This document shows positions 42,299-52,350 of a DNA stretch of 64,000 bases, piece by piece. A program made the position numbers and the translations under genes. The stretch spans positions 57,897-121,896 of the forward strand of contig NZ_JASBRG010000007.1 in assembly GCF_029961145.1 (NCBI RefSeq), written 5' to 3'. Below the pieces are notes generated by a model, which ran no database searches, was not told the origin of the DNA, and was given only the letters and a program-made list of their open reading frames with translations. Positions within the stretch are counted from its first letter, which is position 1. Every line of letters starts with the position of its first letter. The stretch comes from Pinibacter soli (GTDB lineage: Bacteria; Bacteroidota; Bacteroidia; Chitinophagales; Chitinophagaceae).

Positions 42299-44467
42299 AT
42301 GAAATGGTTTTCGTCAATAGTTTTAATGTTTTTTGTTTTTGCAGCTGAGGCACAACAGGCATCACGATTGGTGATTTCAGTGAAAGACAGCGCTTCGCAA
42401 AAAGCATTGGATGGCGTTTCTATAATAGACAGGTCTTCAAAAAAAGGTGGTACAACCAACAGCAATGGTCTTTACATTTTGACTACGTCTGAAAGTGGAA
42501 ATAGATCTTTTCAGTTTTCATCTACTGGTTACAATGAAAAAACTGTAGATATTACCCTGCCATTTTCTTCAGATACGCTGAACGTTCTTTTGAGCAGAAA
42601 AGAAAATGATCTTGCAGAAGTAGTAATTACGAGTACAAGATCATCGGCGAACAGGATAGAAGATTTGCCGATGAAAGTAGAGGTTTTAGGTCAGGAAGAA
42701 ACGCAGGAGGAAAGCGGTATCAAGCCCGGTAATGTAGCAAGTTTATTGGGCGATCTGTCCGTTATCCATATTCAGAATACCTCAGCAGTAAGCGGCAGCA
42801 ATGCCATCCGCATGCAAGGCCTGGATGGTAAATACACACAATTATTAAGAGATGGTGTTCCGGTATATGAGGGCATCAGCGGAAACTTTGGTGTGCTGGC
42901 CATTCCACCGCTGGACCTGAAACAAATTGAGATTATTAAAGGATCCATTTCTACTTTGTATGGCGGCGGCGCGATTGCAGGTATGATCAACTTTGTGTCA
43001 AAAACACCAACTAAAAAACCTGAGCTGACGGTTTTGCTCAATCACTCAACATTGAAGGAGACCAATGCCAATGTTTATTATGCTCAACGTTGGAATAAAA
43101 CCGGTGTTACTTTTTTCGCCGGCACTACACAACAAAAAGCAGTGGACGTAAACAAAGATGGCTTTAGCGATGTGCCACAATTGCGCCAATACATTATTCA
43201 TCCGAAGTTCTTTTACTATATTAATCCGAGAGCAACTTTTAGTGCCGGCTATACCGGAACATTCGAAACCCGCAACGGTGGCGACATGCGGGCGATCGGT
43301 ACAAAGGAGTCGGGAATTAGCCATTATTTTGACAACAACACGAACAGTCGTCACAGTTTAGATTTGCAGTACACGCAAAGAGGCACCGATGGAGGAAAAT
43401 TTACGGCAAAGGCTGTAGGAAGTCTTTTTAATGTGAATGAGAATGAAAAATATTTTCTCACACACGGTCAACAAATAAACAGCTATGCGGAAGTGTCATA
43501 CAACAAAGTTGTTGGCAAAAATGATCTTGTATTCGGTCTTAATAATACAAGTGAAAACTATTCACGCAAACCGGATGACAGCACATTAGTGAACAATTAT
43601 TTCTATAACACGACAGGATTGTTTGCGCAGGACGGTATACATTTTTCAGACAAATTCATTACAGAGCTTGGCATTCGCGTAGATTACCATAATCGCTACC
43701 ATTGGTTCATATTGCCCCGTATGGCGTTTGTGTATAAACCAATCGATGGAATGAGCATTCGCCTTTCATCAGGAACGGGATATAAGGTGCCTGAGATATT
43801 TACTTCGCAGACACAAATGATGGGTTACCAGAAATTGTTGCCGTTGGGAGACAACGTTGAGTCTGAAAAAAGTTATGGCATCAACTTCGACGCGAATTAT
43901 GAATTTAAAGTGGGAGAGGTTAAGCTAACACTGAACCAGGCACTGTATTACACCGACATCCAACATGTCATTATTCCTGTTGTTCGTGCTGATGGATATT
44001 ATAGTTTGCAAAGCGCTCCTTTTAATGCGCACAGCTTAGGAACAGATACCTACGTACAATCCGAATGGAACAACTGGGAACTGTATCTTGGTTATAACCA
44101 TACCGTTTCAAAATATAGGGATGATGCCAAAACCAACTTCCCGTTCGCTCCGCGGGATAAATTTGCTTTTACGTTTGCATACAGCCTTGAAGAAAAATGG
44201 CGAATGGGTATTGAAAGCAGTTGGGTAGGCAATCAATATTTACCAGATAATACCAAGGCGCCTGATTACTGGTTTTGGGCTGCAATGGTTCAGTGCAAAT
44301 TTGGCGATCACTTCACCGTTGTTCTAAACTGCGAAAACCTTTTTGACTCTCGCCAGGGTAAAAACGAACCACTTTACACGGGGCCGATGAGCGATCCGCA
44401 ATTCAAACCACTCTGGGGGCCAATTGATGGAAGAGCAGTGAATTTAAGTGTAAAGTTTTCCCTTTAA
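42299..44467 (+). CDS. TonB-dependent receptor, possibly for thiamine or its precursors
   Basis: The 722-residue protein has a signal peptide (ending AAEAQQ), a carboxypeptidase-regulatory-like domain (VISVKDSASQKALDGVSIIDR), a plug (EVVITSTRSSANRIEDLP ... QIEIIKGSISTLYGGGAIAGMINF) and a barrel with aromatic strands ending FSL. Bacteroidota often place an outer-membrane receptor in TPP-controlled loci, so uptake of thiamine or HMP is a reasonable inference. However, a 290-base gap with a hairpin element separates it from tenA and no second riboswitch is seen. Other substrates such as vitamin B12 or iron chelates are not excluded. Confidence 0.85.
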   Translation: MKWFSSIVLMFFVFAAEAQQASRLVISVKDSASQKALDGVSIIDRSSKKGGTTNSNGLYILTTSESGNRSFQFSSTGYNEKTVDITLPFSSDTLNVLLSRKENDLAEVVITSTRSSANRIEDLPMKVEVLGQEETQEESGIKPGNVASLLGDLSVIHIQNTSAVSGSNAIRMQGLDGKYTQLLRDGVPVYEGISGNFGVLAIPPLDLKQIEIIKGSISTLYGGGAIAGMINFVSKTPTKKPELTVLLNHSTLKETNANVYYAQRWNKTGVTFFAGTTQQKAVDVNKDGFSDVPQLRQYIIHPKFFYYINPRATFSAGYTGTFETRNGGDMRAIGTKESGISHYFDNNTNSRHSLDLQYTQRGTDGGKFTAKAVGSLFNVNENEKYFLTHGQQINSYAEVSYNKVVGKNDLVFGLNNTSENYSRKPDDSTLVNNYFYNTTGLFAQDGIHFSDKFITELGIRVDYHNRYHWFILPRMAFVYKPIDGMSIRLSSGTGYKVPEIFTSQTQMMGYQKLLPLGDNVESEKSYGINFDANYEFKVGEVKLTLNQALYYTDIQHVIIPVVRADGYYSLQSAPFNAHSLGTDTYVQSEWNNWELYLGYNHTVSKYRDDAKTNFPFAPRDKFAFTFAYSLEEKWRMGIESSWVGNQYLPDNTKAPDYWFWAAMVQCKFGDHFTVVLNCENLFDSRQGKNEPLYTGPMSDPQFKPLWGPIDGRAVNLSVKFSL

Positions 44468-44469
44468 GA

Positions 44470-44559
44470 AATGACTGAATAACTGAATAACTGAGTAGTT
44501 CATTTTCGATTTTGCACTTCGACTATCGACAACTCAGTTATTCAGTTACTCAGTCATTT
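44470..44559. repeat. Inverted-repeat element (ACTGAATA family)
   Basis: ATGACTGAATAACTGAATAA at 44471 pairs with the segment TCAGTTATTCAGTTACTCAG ending near 44555; arms are about 27 bases with a short spacer. It follows the receptor stop. Confidence 0.85.
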
Positions 44560-44716
44560 CCCTTCACAGTAAAATCTCTTCTTTCTTCAGTTATTCTTCT
44601 GGATTAACTAGCTTATTCAAACAAAGCCTTGTATCTTTTCTGCATAACTCGTTGTTCAAAAAAATAATGCCCGTCTTGCGTGCCTTATTTTAAAAACATT
44701 CAATTTGCAAAAACAT

Positions 44717-46216
44717 ATGCAGTCTTTGTTGGAGTCTATCAAAAGTCGTTATGGCAACTTTATCGTCGTTTCGGTTTTGTTCATTTGCTTATTGCGGCTG
44801 TGTTTTATAGGAGAAATGGGTATGATGCCGCAGGACGCATACTATAGTTTTTATTCCGATCACCTGGCACTTTCTTATTTTGATCATCCTCCAGCAATTG
44901 CTTACATGCTCAGGTTTTTTATGATGATTTTCGGCCGGTATGTTTTTGTTTTGAAACTAGCAGATACCGTAGTTACAGCGCTTACTATTTTTTGCTTCTA
45001 CAAATTGGCATCGCTTTTTCTTGACAAGGAGAAGGTACCCACAGCAATGATCTTGTTGCTGAGCACATTTATGGTAACGATCTTGTCCCTCATTTCAACA
45101 CCAGATGTTCCCTTGTTGTTATTCTGGACCTTGTCGCTACTGGTGTTGTACAATGCCATTTTTCGTAAAAAGAAATATTATTGGCTGTTGGCCGGAATAT
45201 GCATGGGGCTTACGTTTGATAGCAAGTATACGGCCGTGTTTTTGCCGGCAGGAGTGTTCCTGTTTTTAATTTTGTCTCCTACCTATCGCAGGCAATTGCT
45301 TTCACCATGGCTATGGATTGGAGCGATACTTTTTGTTATTACTATCAGTCCCGTTATTATATGGAACGCTCAACATGATTTTGCATCCTTCCGTTTTCAA
45401 TCGGAAAGCAGAATGAGTGATCCTGAAACTTCACATCTGAACATACAATATTTTTTCGGTTTGCTTGGACATCAGGCAGGTATATTAATGCCAGTGCTGT
45501 TGGTGGCTTTTTTTATTTTGTTGTTTAGAACGTTTAAGCAATACAAACTACGTGTAGGAAGTATGCCAGCCGAAGAGTTATTTCTATTGTGTTTCTTTCT
45601 TCCATTGTTTGGAGGATTTATTTTGCTGTCATTCGTTTACTGGATAAAACTGAACTGGATAATGCCGGCCTATATTACAGCTATTATCTGGGTCACTAAA
45701 TTCTTTAATAAAAAGTGGCTGAAGGTTCAGGTGGCATTTGCGCTGGTGCTGCATGTAGCGTTGGCGCTGGAAATTATTTTTTATCTGGTTCCTGTAAAAT
45801 CAAATGATACATGGGTAGGATGGCCGCAACTCGCTCAAAAAGTGGAAACAGTTCGAAAAGCTTATCCTGGTGATTTTATTTTTTCTGCAGATGGATACAA
45901 GACATCTGCCGTTCTTAATTTTTACATGGACGAAATGATTTATGGCGCAAACATTATAGGCGAAGAGGGATTGCAATTTGATTTTGTCAACAACAATTTT
46001 GAGGCGTTGAGAGGGAAAAATGCGTTGTATTTCCGTGTCGATCCACGATTTAAAAATTTGGAGAAAGCGAATGACCAGCCTGATATTTTACTGAAATATT
46101 TTGATGGCATTAAAGAACTTGATCCCATTATCATCGCAGATAAAAATGGCAAATCCATCAGAAAGTTTTTAGTCTACGAGTGCACGAATTATAAGCCGGG
46201 GAAAAGAAAAGACTGA
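44717..46216 (+). CDS. GT39/ArnT-like glycosyltransferase (PMT_2 family)
   Basis: The 499-residue polytopic membrane protein starts from the ATG at 44717; a TTG four codons upstream is less likely. The N-terminal luminal loop has MPQDAYYSFYSDHLALSYFDHPPAIAYMLRFF, the acidic-residue and HPP motif of the dolichyl/undecaprenyl-phosphate-mannose family. About eleven helices are followed by a periplasmic C-terminal domain. It would move a sugar from a polyprenyl-phosphate carrier to lipid A, glycolipid or protein. The TGA stop lies within the next repeat arm. Confidence 0.85.
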   Translation: MQSLLESIKSRYGNFIVVSVLFICLLRLCFIGEMGMMPQDAYYSFYSDHLALSYFDHPPAIAYMLRFFMMIFGRYVFVLKLADTVVTALTIFCFYKLASLFLDKEKVPTAMILLLSTFMVTILSLISTPDVPLLLFWTLSLLVLYNAIFRKKKYYWLLAGICMGLTFDSKYTAVFLPAGVFLFLILSPTYRRQLLSPWLWIGAILFVITISPVIIWNAQHDFASFRFQSESRMSDPETSHLNIQYFFGLLGHQAGILMPVLLVAFFILLFRTFKQYKLRVGSMPAEELFLLCFFLPLFGGFILLSFVYWIKLNWIMPAYITAIIWVTKFFNKKWLKVQVAFALVLHVALALEIIFYLVPVKSNDTWVGWPQLAQKVETVRKAYPGDFIFSADGYKTSAVLNFYMDEMIYGANIIGEEGLQFDFVNNNFEALRGKNALYFRVDPRFKNLEKANDQPDILLKYFDGIKELDPIIIADKNGKSIRKFLVYECTNYKPGKRKD

Positions 46217-46313
46217 ATAAACTGAATGGACTGAATAACTGAGTGGTTCAATTTCAATTTCCCATGCCGAATATCAACCATTCAGTTATTCAGTCCATTC
46301 AGTTTATTCAGTC
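46211..46313. repeat. Near-perfect inverted-repeat element (ACTGAATA family)
   Basis: 46211-46248 and 46276-46313 match as inverted copies at 37 of 38 positions (GACTGAATAAACTGAATGGA ...), with a 27-base spacer. It lies between convergent genes, and the left arm provides the stop codon of the GT39-like gene. Confidence 0.9.
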
Positions 46314-46318
46314 ATTTG

Positions 46319-46591
46319 TCACTCAGCAGTCGTTGGGTCAATCATTGTTGACACCTGGCTTATCACATTTGCCGGAAATCCTCCTTGTTTCGCATGTTCA
46401 ATAACCATTTCCTTATTAGGTGCAATGTAAACGCAATAGATTTTATCACCGGTTACAAAGCTTTCCACCCATTGGATTGTTGGACCTATACTTCCCAATA
46501 CTCTGCAGGATGTTTGTGAAATATTTTTCAGCTCCTGTGAAGATAGTTTTCCAGCGCCGGGAATCTCCCGTTCGATAACATACATAGGCAT
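46319..46591 (-). CDS. DUF4242 protein
   Basis: The 90-residue protein begins MPMYVIEREIPGAGKLSSQE and has WVESFVTGDKIYCVYIAPNKEMVIEHAKQGGFP, the typical DUF4242 sequence. The family folds as a small alpha-beta barrel and some members bind nickel. Its function here is unknown. It is monocistronic and convergent with the GT39-like gene. Confidence 0.88.
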   Translation of the reverse strand: MPMYVIEREIPGAGKLSSQELKNISQTSCRVLGSIGPTIQWVESFVTGDKIYCVYIAPNKEMVIEHAKQGGFPANVISQVSTMIDPTTAE

Positions 46592-46815
46592 TTGTTCGGT
46601 TTTTAATGATGAAAAAAACTAAGAGAATTTTTTCAGGGAAGTAATTTCAGCGCCTCAGAGGAGAGGACTTGAAAGAGAGTATAAATCAAATCCGCAGACA
46701 ACGCTGTTGCCTAAGATAAGCGATAAAGACAGCATTTGCAAGTGCGGCAATGTTCGTGGCTTCTTGTATTAGTCAGGAATAACTGTTATTATCGCATCCT
46801 TGTAATACCGTGTTT

Positions 46816-47628
46816 ATGAATAAACTTTTTTCCCCTCTAATTCTGTTCATTTTGTGTTCCGTTTATGTTGTCGCGCAAAACAAATCTTGCCTGGATGTTC
46901 GCAATGGCCTCTTTTATTATTATCCCAAAACTTCGGCTGCTCACTACATTGACTTCAGGAATGGAGACTCAGTGCATGAAATCGAGACGGAAAAGGGCGA
47001 TACAAGTGTATGGAGCGTGAAATGGCTAAGCGATTGCAGGTACAAACTGCAATATGTTTCAGGTGGGAATTTTAATGAGAAACAAGTTGAGTTGCTTAAG
47101 AAAAGTACGCCTGAATTTGAAATATCAAAGGTTGCCGATAGCTATTATGTGTTTGATGGATTTGTTGACAAAAAACAAGTTATCGTAAACGACACGATGT
47201 GGCTGCACGAAAAAGTTGATGCTGGCAATACACAAATTTTTTGGCAGTTGAAACCTAATGTAAACTTGAAAAAGCTCCATTTCAGTGATACTTCGAAATA
47301 CGCCATTCTATACGTTTACAGACCAGGCAAATTGAGCAACTCGCTGGGGCAGTACAATATCTACATCAACAATGAGCCTTTGTGTGTGGGACAAAACAAT
47401 ACCGGCTATGGCTTTGCAATAATTAAAGAAGGCCGATACGAGATCAAAAGCAAGTTGTATAAAGATGCATCTTCAACCTTCGTTGATATAAAATTTGGCA
47501 ACGTGTATTATGTGAAATCGATGGTTCATTGGGCCATTACCTCAAGGCTGTACAATTTCAAACTGGAGATGGCCACCATGAAACCGGAAGATGGTAAAAT
47601 TGAATTTGCAGAGGTCGATCAGAAATAG
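46816..47628 (+). CDS. Exported protein with DUF2846-like C-terminal domain
   Basis: The protein is 270 residues from the ATG at 46816 (a GTG two codons earlier is possible). A signal peptide (FSPLILFILCSVYVVAQ) is followed by an N-terminal domain containing LDVRNGLFYYYP and DTSVWSVKWLSDCRYKLQY, and a C-terminal domain containing AILYVYRPGKLSNSLGQYNIYINNEPL, which resembles DUF2846. Role unknown; probably periplasmic. Confidence 0.7.
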   Translation: MNKLFSPLILFILCSVYVVAQNKSCLDVRNGLFYYYPKTSAAHYIDFRNGDSVHEIETEKGDTSVWSVKWLSDCRYKLQYVSGGNFNEKQVELLKKSTPEFEISKVADSYYVFDGFVDKKQVIVNDTMWLHEKVDAGNTQIFWQLKPNVNLKKLHFSDTSKYAILYVYRPGKLSNSLGQYNIYINNEPLCVGQNNTGYGFAIIKEGRYEIKSKLYKDASSTFVDIKFGNVYYVKSMVHWAITSRLYNFKLEMATMKPEDGKIEFAEVDQK

Positions 47629-47798
47629 AAGAAGCAGTGGGTGCCTAACGGTTTGACAACCAATGAAATTTTGCATTTTTCCAGAACCAGTAGTTAAAAA
47701 TAAACGGGCAATCGTTTTTCATTGCAACTTTTGTATTTTTAAGAAGCCATCAGATAATTGGCATGGCGGATAAATTAAAATTTTAAAACTACCCTGGA

Positions 47799-48635
47799 AT
47801 GTTAGGCATCGGACTCGTAGGTTTACTGCTCATATTGGCCAATATCATTGTTACGTACAGAGGATTGAAGAGCGGTTCTTTTTATGAAAAATATAAGTTT
47901 GAAGTAGAAAAGGTACTTCTGTATAAAGACTATAAAAGAATTGTAACGGGCGGCTTTTTACACGTAAGCTGGCTGCACCTGGTCTTTAACATGCTTTCAT
48001 TGTTTTTCTTTAGCGGCAGCATTGAAAGCGGAATCGGCCACTGGCAATTTTTACTCATTTATTTTGGTGGATTGATTGGCGGCAACCTGTTTGCATTATA
48101 CGTTCATCGCAATCATCCTGACTATAGCAGCATCGGCGCTTCGGGTGCCACTTGTGGAATTTTGTTTGCAGCAGTCGCATTGATTCCCGGCATGAGCATA
48201 ATGCTTTTTCCTTTACCCATCTCTGTTCCGGCCTGGTTGTACAGTTTATTGTTTGTCGGCATTTCAGTCTATGGCATTAGATCAGGCAGGGATAATATTG
48301 GTTACGAAGCACATCTCGGCGGTGCATTAGTGGGCATGATCACGGCCATCTTGCTGAAGCCAACTGTTGTTTCGCATAACTACTTCGCCATCCTTGCAGT
48401 AGCGGTTCCTACTATCGCTTTCATTTACATCATCGCGAAGCAGCCGCATCTCCTGATGGTTAATAATTTATTTTACGATACTCATAAGAACTATCGCTCC
48501 ATAGATCATAGGTACAATGCGGAAAGATACAACCGTCAGCAGGAAGTGGACCGCATCCTCGACAAAATAAGCTCCCGAGGCATGAAGAGTTTGACAAAGA
48601 AGGAAAGGGAAACGCTTAAAGAATATTCGAAGTAA
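47799..48635 (+). CDS. Rhomboid family intramembrane serine protease
   Basis: The 278-residue membrane protein has the rhomboid catalytic dyad: Ser115 in SIGASGATCG and His172 in YEAHLGGALVG. The supporting motif is FLHVSWLHLVFNM in the preceding helix. The six-helix core is followed by a cytoplasmic C-terminal tail rich in charged residues (RYNAERYNRQQEVDRILDKI). It cleaves membrane proteins within or near the membrane; substrates unknown. No partner gene is adjacent. Confidence 0.92.
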   Translation: MLGIGLVGLLLILANIIVTYRGLKSGSFYEKYKFEVEKVLLYKDYKRIVTGGFLHVSWLHLVFNMLSLFFFSGSIESGIGHWQFLLIYFGGLIGGNLFALYVHRNHPDYSSIGASGATCGILFAAVALIPGMSIMLFPLPISVPAWLYSLLFVGISVYGIRSGRDNIGYEAHLGGALVGMITAILLKPTVVSHNYFAILAVAVPTIAFIYIIAKQPHLLMVNNLFYDTHKNYRSIDHRYNAERYNRQQEVDRILDKISSRGMKSLTKKERETLKEYSK

Positions 48636-48893
48636 TTCAATAGTAGCGGAATCGCCTTTGCCCGAGACTTAACATAGTTGATAGTGCTGGTCAACTTCAA
48701 CAAGAACCAGCTTGCAAGCCGGTTGTTTGAGAGCGTAAATGCTTCCGCAAATAACGCACTATATCATTGATGGCTTCATCTGGAAAAATGAAGAACAACA
48801 AGTCGGCACCCGATTAAATATCAATTTGACACTTATTTGACATAATCTGCTCTATTTACCATGATTTATACCTGCAGCCGGCTGTGAATGTTT

Positions 48894-48901
48894 TATTTTT
48901 G
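48894..48901 (+). promoter_or_regulatory. -7 box TATTTTTG of the HAD gene
   Basis: TATTTTTG fits TAnnTTTG and lies 23 bases before the double ATG at 48924. This argues that translation starts at 48924 and not at the ATG at 48888, which would be upstream of the transcript. The rest of the gap from 48636 holds a short broken frame (LVNFNKNQLASRLFE near 48690) but no gene. Confidence 0.5.
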
Positions 48902-48923
48902 CGGAAAATTTAAACCAGTGGCT

Positions 48924-49583
48924 ATGATGAAAGCGAAGGCCTTATTGTTTGACATGAACGGAACAATGATCGATGACATGGCATATCACGCCAAAGCCTG
49001 GTACAATATTCTGAACGATGACCTGCGGGCGGGGTTGACTTATGATGAGGTGAAAAAAGAAATGTATGGAAAGAATGATGAAGTGCTTGTGAGAATTTTC
49101 GGTCCTTCAAAGTTTAGCCTGGCGGAAATGACAGCGTTATCCATTGAAAAGGAAAAACGCTACCAGCAGGAATATTTGCCTTTCTTAAAATTGATCGATG
49201 GGTTGAAGGAATTATTGGTTGTTGCAAAATCACAAGGCGTGAAACTGGCGATAGGCTCTGCGGCGATTCCTTTTAATATTGATTTTGTGTTGGACAACCT
49301 GCACATCCGCGAATACTTTCCCGTAATTGTAAGTGCAGATGATGTGGCCATAAGCAAACCCCATCCTGAAACGTTCACGAAAGCAGCGGAGCTGTTGGGC
49401 GTTGCTCCGGAAGATTGTATAGTATTTGAAGATGCACCAAAAGGCGTAGAAGCCGCACAAAATGCGGGAATGCAATCAATCGTGTTAACCACCATGCATG
49501 AAAAAGAAGAGTTTGCACAATATTCCAACGTTAGAGGATTCATTAAAGATTACACCGATCCGCATTTAATTTCGCTCCTGTAG
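48924..49583 (+). CDS. HAD-superfamily hydrolase, beta-phosphoglucomutase-like
   Basis: From MMKAKALLFDMNGTMIDDMAY the protein is 219 residues with the helical cap of subfamily I. Asp10 is the nucleophile; the second catalytic Asp of the DxD motif is Asn12. Motif II appears as LAIGSAA, motif III Lys as ISKPHPETF and motif IV as CIVFEDAPKGVEAAQNAGM. It is probably a sugar-phosphate phosphatase or mutase. The DxN form occurs in part of this family but would weaken acid-base catalysis, so activity needs testing. Confidence 0.87.
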   Translation: MMKAKALLFDMNGTMIDDMAYHAKAWYNILNDDLRAGLTYDEVKKEMYGKNDEVLVRIFGPSKFSLAEMTALSIEKEKRYQQEYLPFLKLIDGLKELLVVAKSQGVKLAIGSAAIPFNIDFVLDNLHIREYFPVIVSADDVAISKPHPETFTKAAELLGVAPEDCIVFEDAPKGVEAAQNAGMQSIVLTTMHEKEEFAQYSNVRGFIKDYTDPHLISLL

Positions 49584-49673
49584 AGACGCATGCGTCTCAG
49601 GTGTTGCACCCTATTTGTGTGACATTTTTTTAACCACAGAGGTAAGGAGATTTTTTTCACAGAGGAACGGAGA
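49582..49673. repeat. GAGACGC palindrome plus a single CACAGAGG left arm
   Basis: GAGACGCATGCGTCTC (about 49584-49599) is a perfect 16-base palindrome at the HAD stop codon. ACCACAGAGGTAAGGAGATT... to 49673 is a left arm of the CACAGAGG family without a partner on the right. Confidence 0.65.
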
Positions 49674-49706
49674 TATATCTGAAAGTCAAACGCTCCGATA
49701 ATATTT

Positions 49707-49731
49707 AGGTCGCCGCACAGCGACCTTTTTT
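49707..49731 (+). terminator. Rho-independent terminator
   Basis: AGGTCGC-CGCACA-GCGACCT is followed by a T-run on the plus strand. It would end transcripts from the HAD gene. Confidence 0.8.
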
Positions 49732-49756
49732 ACTTTTGATTTTTGACTTCTTCGAA

Positions 49757-49790
49757 TAAAAAAAGCCCCGATGTAGACACATCGGGACTT
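49757..49790 (-). terminator. Rho-independent terminator of hppA
   Basis: On the minus strand TCCCGATGT-GTCT-ACATCGGGG is followed by CTTTTTTTATT. It lies about 75 bases after the hppA stop. Confidence 0.85.
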
Positions 49791-49862
49791 TTGGTATTTG
49801 GAATTGATTAGTTTCTGAAGCAAATATAGGTAAAAAATCGACTTTGGAAATTTTACTCAAAG

Positions 49863-52091
49863 TTAATTTTTCAGAATATACGTATGAGCTGGTAAATTCG
49901 CTGTAGTACTTACACCAGATAATTCTTTTTTTGACTCTAACTTATTATTAACACCCATCTTAACCTCTTTCGTATGATGCACCTGTGCTAATGTAGGAGC
50001 GATTACCAAAGACACAATTGACATCAGTTTGATCAAAATGTTCATTGATGGTCCTGAAGTATCTTTGAATGGATCACCTACAGTATCACCGGTTACAGAA
50101 GCTTTATGTGGCTCTGATTTTTTGTAATAAGTTTCTCCGTTAATTTCTACACCTTTCTCAAAAGATTTTTTTGCGTTGTCCCATGCACCGCCGGCATTGT
50201 TTTGGAACATGCCCATCAACACACCACTCACTGTAGCGCCGGCAAGGAAACCGCCTAATGCTTCAGGTCCTAGAATAAAACCCATCAGCAATGGAGAGAT
50301 CAAAGCAATCGCACCTGGCAGCATCATTTTTTTGATGGACGCGTCTGTAGAGATCGCAACGCATTTTTCATACTCAGGTTTTCCTGTACCTTCCATTATG
50401 CCTGGAATGGTACGGAACTGGCGACGAACTTCTTCCACCATGGCCATAGCAGCTTGTCCAACCGCACGGATAGCAAGAGAAGAAAATACAAACGGGATCA
50501 TACCGCCTATGAATAAAGAAGCCAATACATCGGCTTTGTAAATATCAATACCCTTGATTCCTGCAACACCAACGAAAGCGGCAAACAACGCCAGCGCCGT
50601 TAATGCAGCAGAAGCAATCGCGAAACCTTTACCGGTTGCAGCGGTGGTGTTACCAACGGCATCCAGTATGTCGGTTTTTTCACGCACTTCTTTAGGCAAT
50701 TCACTCATCTCAGCAATACCACCTGCGTTATCTGCAATCGGACCGAAAGCGTCGATCGCCAATTGCATGGCAGTGGTTGCCATCATACCGGCAGCAGCGA
50801 TTGCCACGCCATATAATCCGGCAAAAGCATAAGAACCATAAATACCGCCAGCCAAAACAAGGATCGGCAGAAAAGTAGATTCCATACCCACCGCAAGACC
50901 GCCGATAACGTTGGTCGCGTGACCAGTAGCTGATTGTTTTACAATACTCATCACCGGTTTTTTACCCATCGCTGTGTAATATTCAGTGATGATGCTCATC
51001 AGCGTACCAACCACCAAACCGACAACGATGGCTCCGAACACGTCATTGCTGGTGAACTCAAAACCTCTTAATGTCATTGGTGTATCGGGAAGAATATTTT
51101 TGGTAAGGAAGAAAGCAGCAATAGCAGTAAGGACAATTGATCCCCAGTTACCCATGTTCAACGCTCTTTGAACCGCACTGGTACTGATTCCTGCAGATTC
51201 AGAAATTCGCACGAAGAATGTTCCGATGATAGAGAACAAAATGCCAACACCTGCAATTATCATTGGCAGCAGGATAGGAGAGTATCCGTTAAATGCGTCC
51301 TGCGCAATAGTTTCCTGACCTAGTACCATTGTTGCCAAAACAGTTGCTACATAAGAACCGAACAAGTCAGCACCCATTCCGGCAACGTCACCCACGTTAT
51401 CACCCACGTTATCTGCAATGGTAGCAGGGTTGCGCGGATCATCTTCCGGAATACCGGCTTCTACTTTACCAACAAGATCCGCACCTACGTCAGCAGCTTT
51501 GGTATAAATACCGCCGCCCACGCGGGCAAACAATGCGATAGATTCCGCACCGAGCGAAAATCCGGTCAGCACCTCAATGGCACGTGTCACCATGTGATCG
51601 TTTGCCATTGCATCCGGAGCAAATATGTGTACTAGAATAATAAACAAGCTTCCGAGACCAAGAACTGCAAGTCCGGCAACACCCAGACCCATTACGGAAC
51701 CGCCGGTGAAAGAAACGTTCAATGCTTTGGCCAAGCTGGTTCTTGCGGCCTGTGCCGTACGCACATTGGCTTTGGTGGCAACACGCATACCGATGAAACC
51801 GGCGAGTGCGCTGAAAATAGCACCCAAAACAAAAGCAATACAAATTGACCAGTGGGACTCAGGGTTACGGCTTCCCATAAAGCCGAGCAAACATGCAGCG
51901 ATTACCACGAAATACGCAAGAATCTTATATTCTGCCTTCAGAAACGCCATGGCCCCCTCAGCAATGTATTTGGCGATCTCTTTCATTCGGTCAGAACCGG
52001 CATCCTGCTTTGAAACCCAGGCGAATTTTATAAAAGTGTACAGTAGTCCTATCGCGCCCATCGCAGGAACCAAATAAATCAGTTTGTCCAT
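49863..52091 (-). CDS. hppA: Membrane-bound ion-pumping pyrophosphatase
   Basis: From the ATG at 52091 ([17 protein letters not shown]) the protein is 742 residues with about 16 helices. It has the catalytic signatures of V-type pyrophosphatases: [30 protein letters not shown] and a C-terminal [19 protein letters not shown] carries Ala where K+-independent enzymes have Lys, so it belongs to the K+-dependent class. It pumps H+ or Na+ out of the cytoplasm using pyrophosphate; which ion cannot be read safely. A longer frame to TTG at 52154 is unlikely. It has its own terminator. Confidence 0.95.
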   Translation of the reverse strand: MDKLIYLVPAMGAIGLLYTFIKFAWVSKQDAGSDRMKEIAKYIAEGAMAFLKAEYKILAYFVVIAACLLGFMGSRNPESHWSICIAFVLGAIFSALAGFIGMRVATKANVRTAQAARTSLAKALNVSFTGGSVMGLGVAGLAVLGLGSLFIILVHIFAPDAMANDHMVTRAIEVLTGFSLGAESIALFARVGGGIYTKAADVGADLVGKVEAGIPEDDPRNPATIADNVGDNVGDVAGMGADLFGSYVATVLATMVLGQETIAQDAFNGYSPILLPMIIAGVGILFSIIGTFFVRISESAGISTSAVQRALNMGNWGSIVLTAIAAFFLTKNILPDTPMTLRGFEFTSNDVFGAIVVGLVVGTLMSIITEYYTAMGKKPVMSIVKQSATGHATNVIGGLAVGMESTFLPILVLAGGIYGSYAFAGLYGVAIAAAGMMATTAMQLAIDAFGPIADNAGGIAEMSELPKEVREKTDILDAVGNTTAATGKGFAIASAALTALALFAAFVGVAGIKGIDIYKADVLASLFIGGMIPFVFSSLAIRAVGQAAMAMVEEVRRQFRTIPGIMEGTGKPEYEKCVAISTDASIKKMMLPGAIALISPLLMGFILGPEALGGFLAGATVSGVLMGMFQNNAGGAWDNAKKSFEKGVEINGETYYKKSEPHKASVTGDTVGDPFKDTSGPSMNILIKLMSIVSLVIAPTLAQVHHTKEVKMGVNNKLESKKELSGVSTTANLPAHTYILKN

Positions 52092-52297
52092 ACAAGTTAA
52101 TCGTTGTTTTAATGTGGTTGTAATATATAATTCTATAAATATAGGCTTTGCCAATTAAGTTGTGAAACTGCGGGCCAATTTTGTTTGGGGATTTTTATCA
52201 GTTTTATTTCGGGTAAAAATTGTTATGCGGTCAATATATTGGCATCTATTCTCATCATATTACACTATATTTCGTACTGCGAATTTGGTTTATCCCT

Positions 52298-52305
52298 AAG
52301 TTTGC
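52298..52305 (+). promoter_or_regulatory. -7 box TAAGTTTG upstream of an inverted-repeat element
   Basis: TAAGTTTG fits the consensus. If used, the transcript would run through the hairpin element at 52351-52497 before reaching the SDR gene. The rest of 52092-52350 shows no gene. Confidence 0.35.
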
Positions 52306-52350
52306 GCGGTCAAAAAACAACAAGTTTAAGTTGAAGCACCGTGCGGGGCC

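Noticed and set aside
50176-50541. Long plus-strand frames antisense to hppA (also near 51625-52077)
   Set aside because: They mirror the codon structure of a strongly conserved pyrophosphatase gene on the minus strand and contain no protein family.
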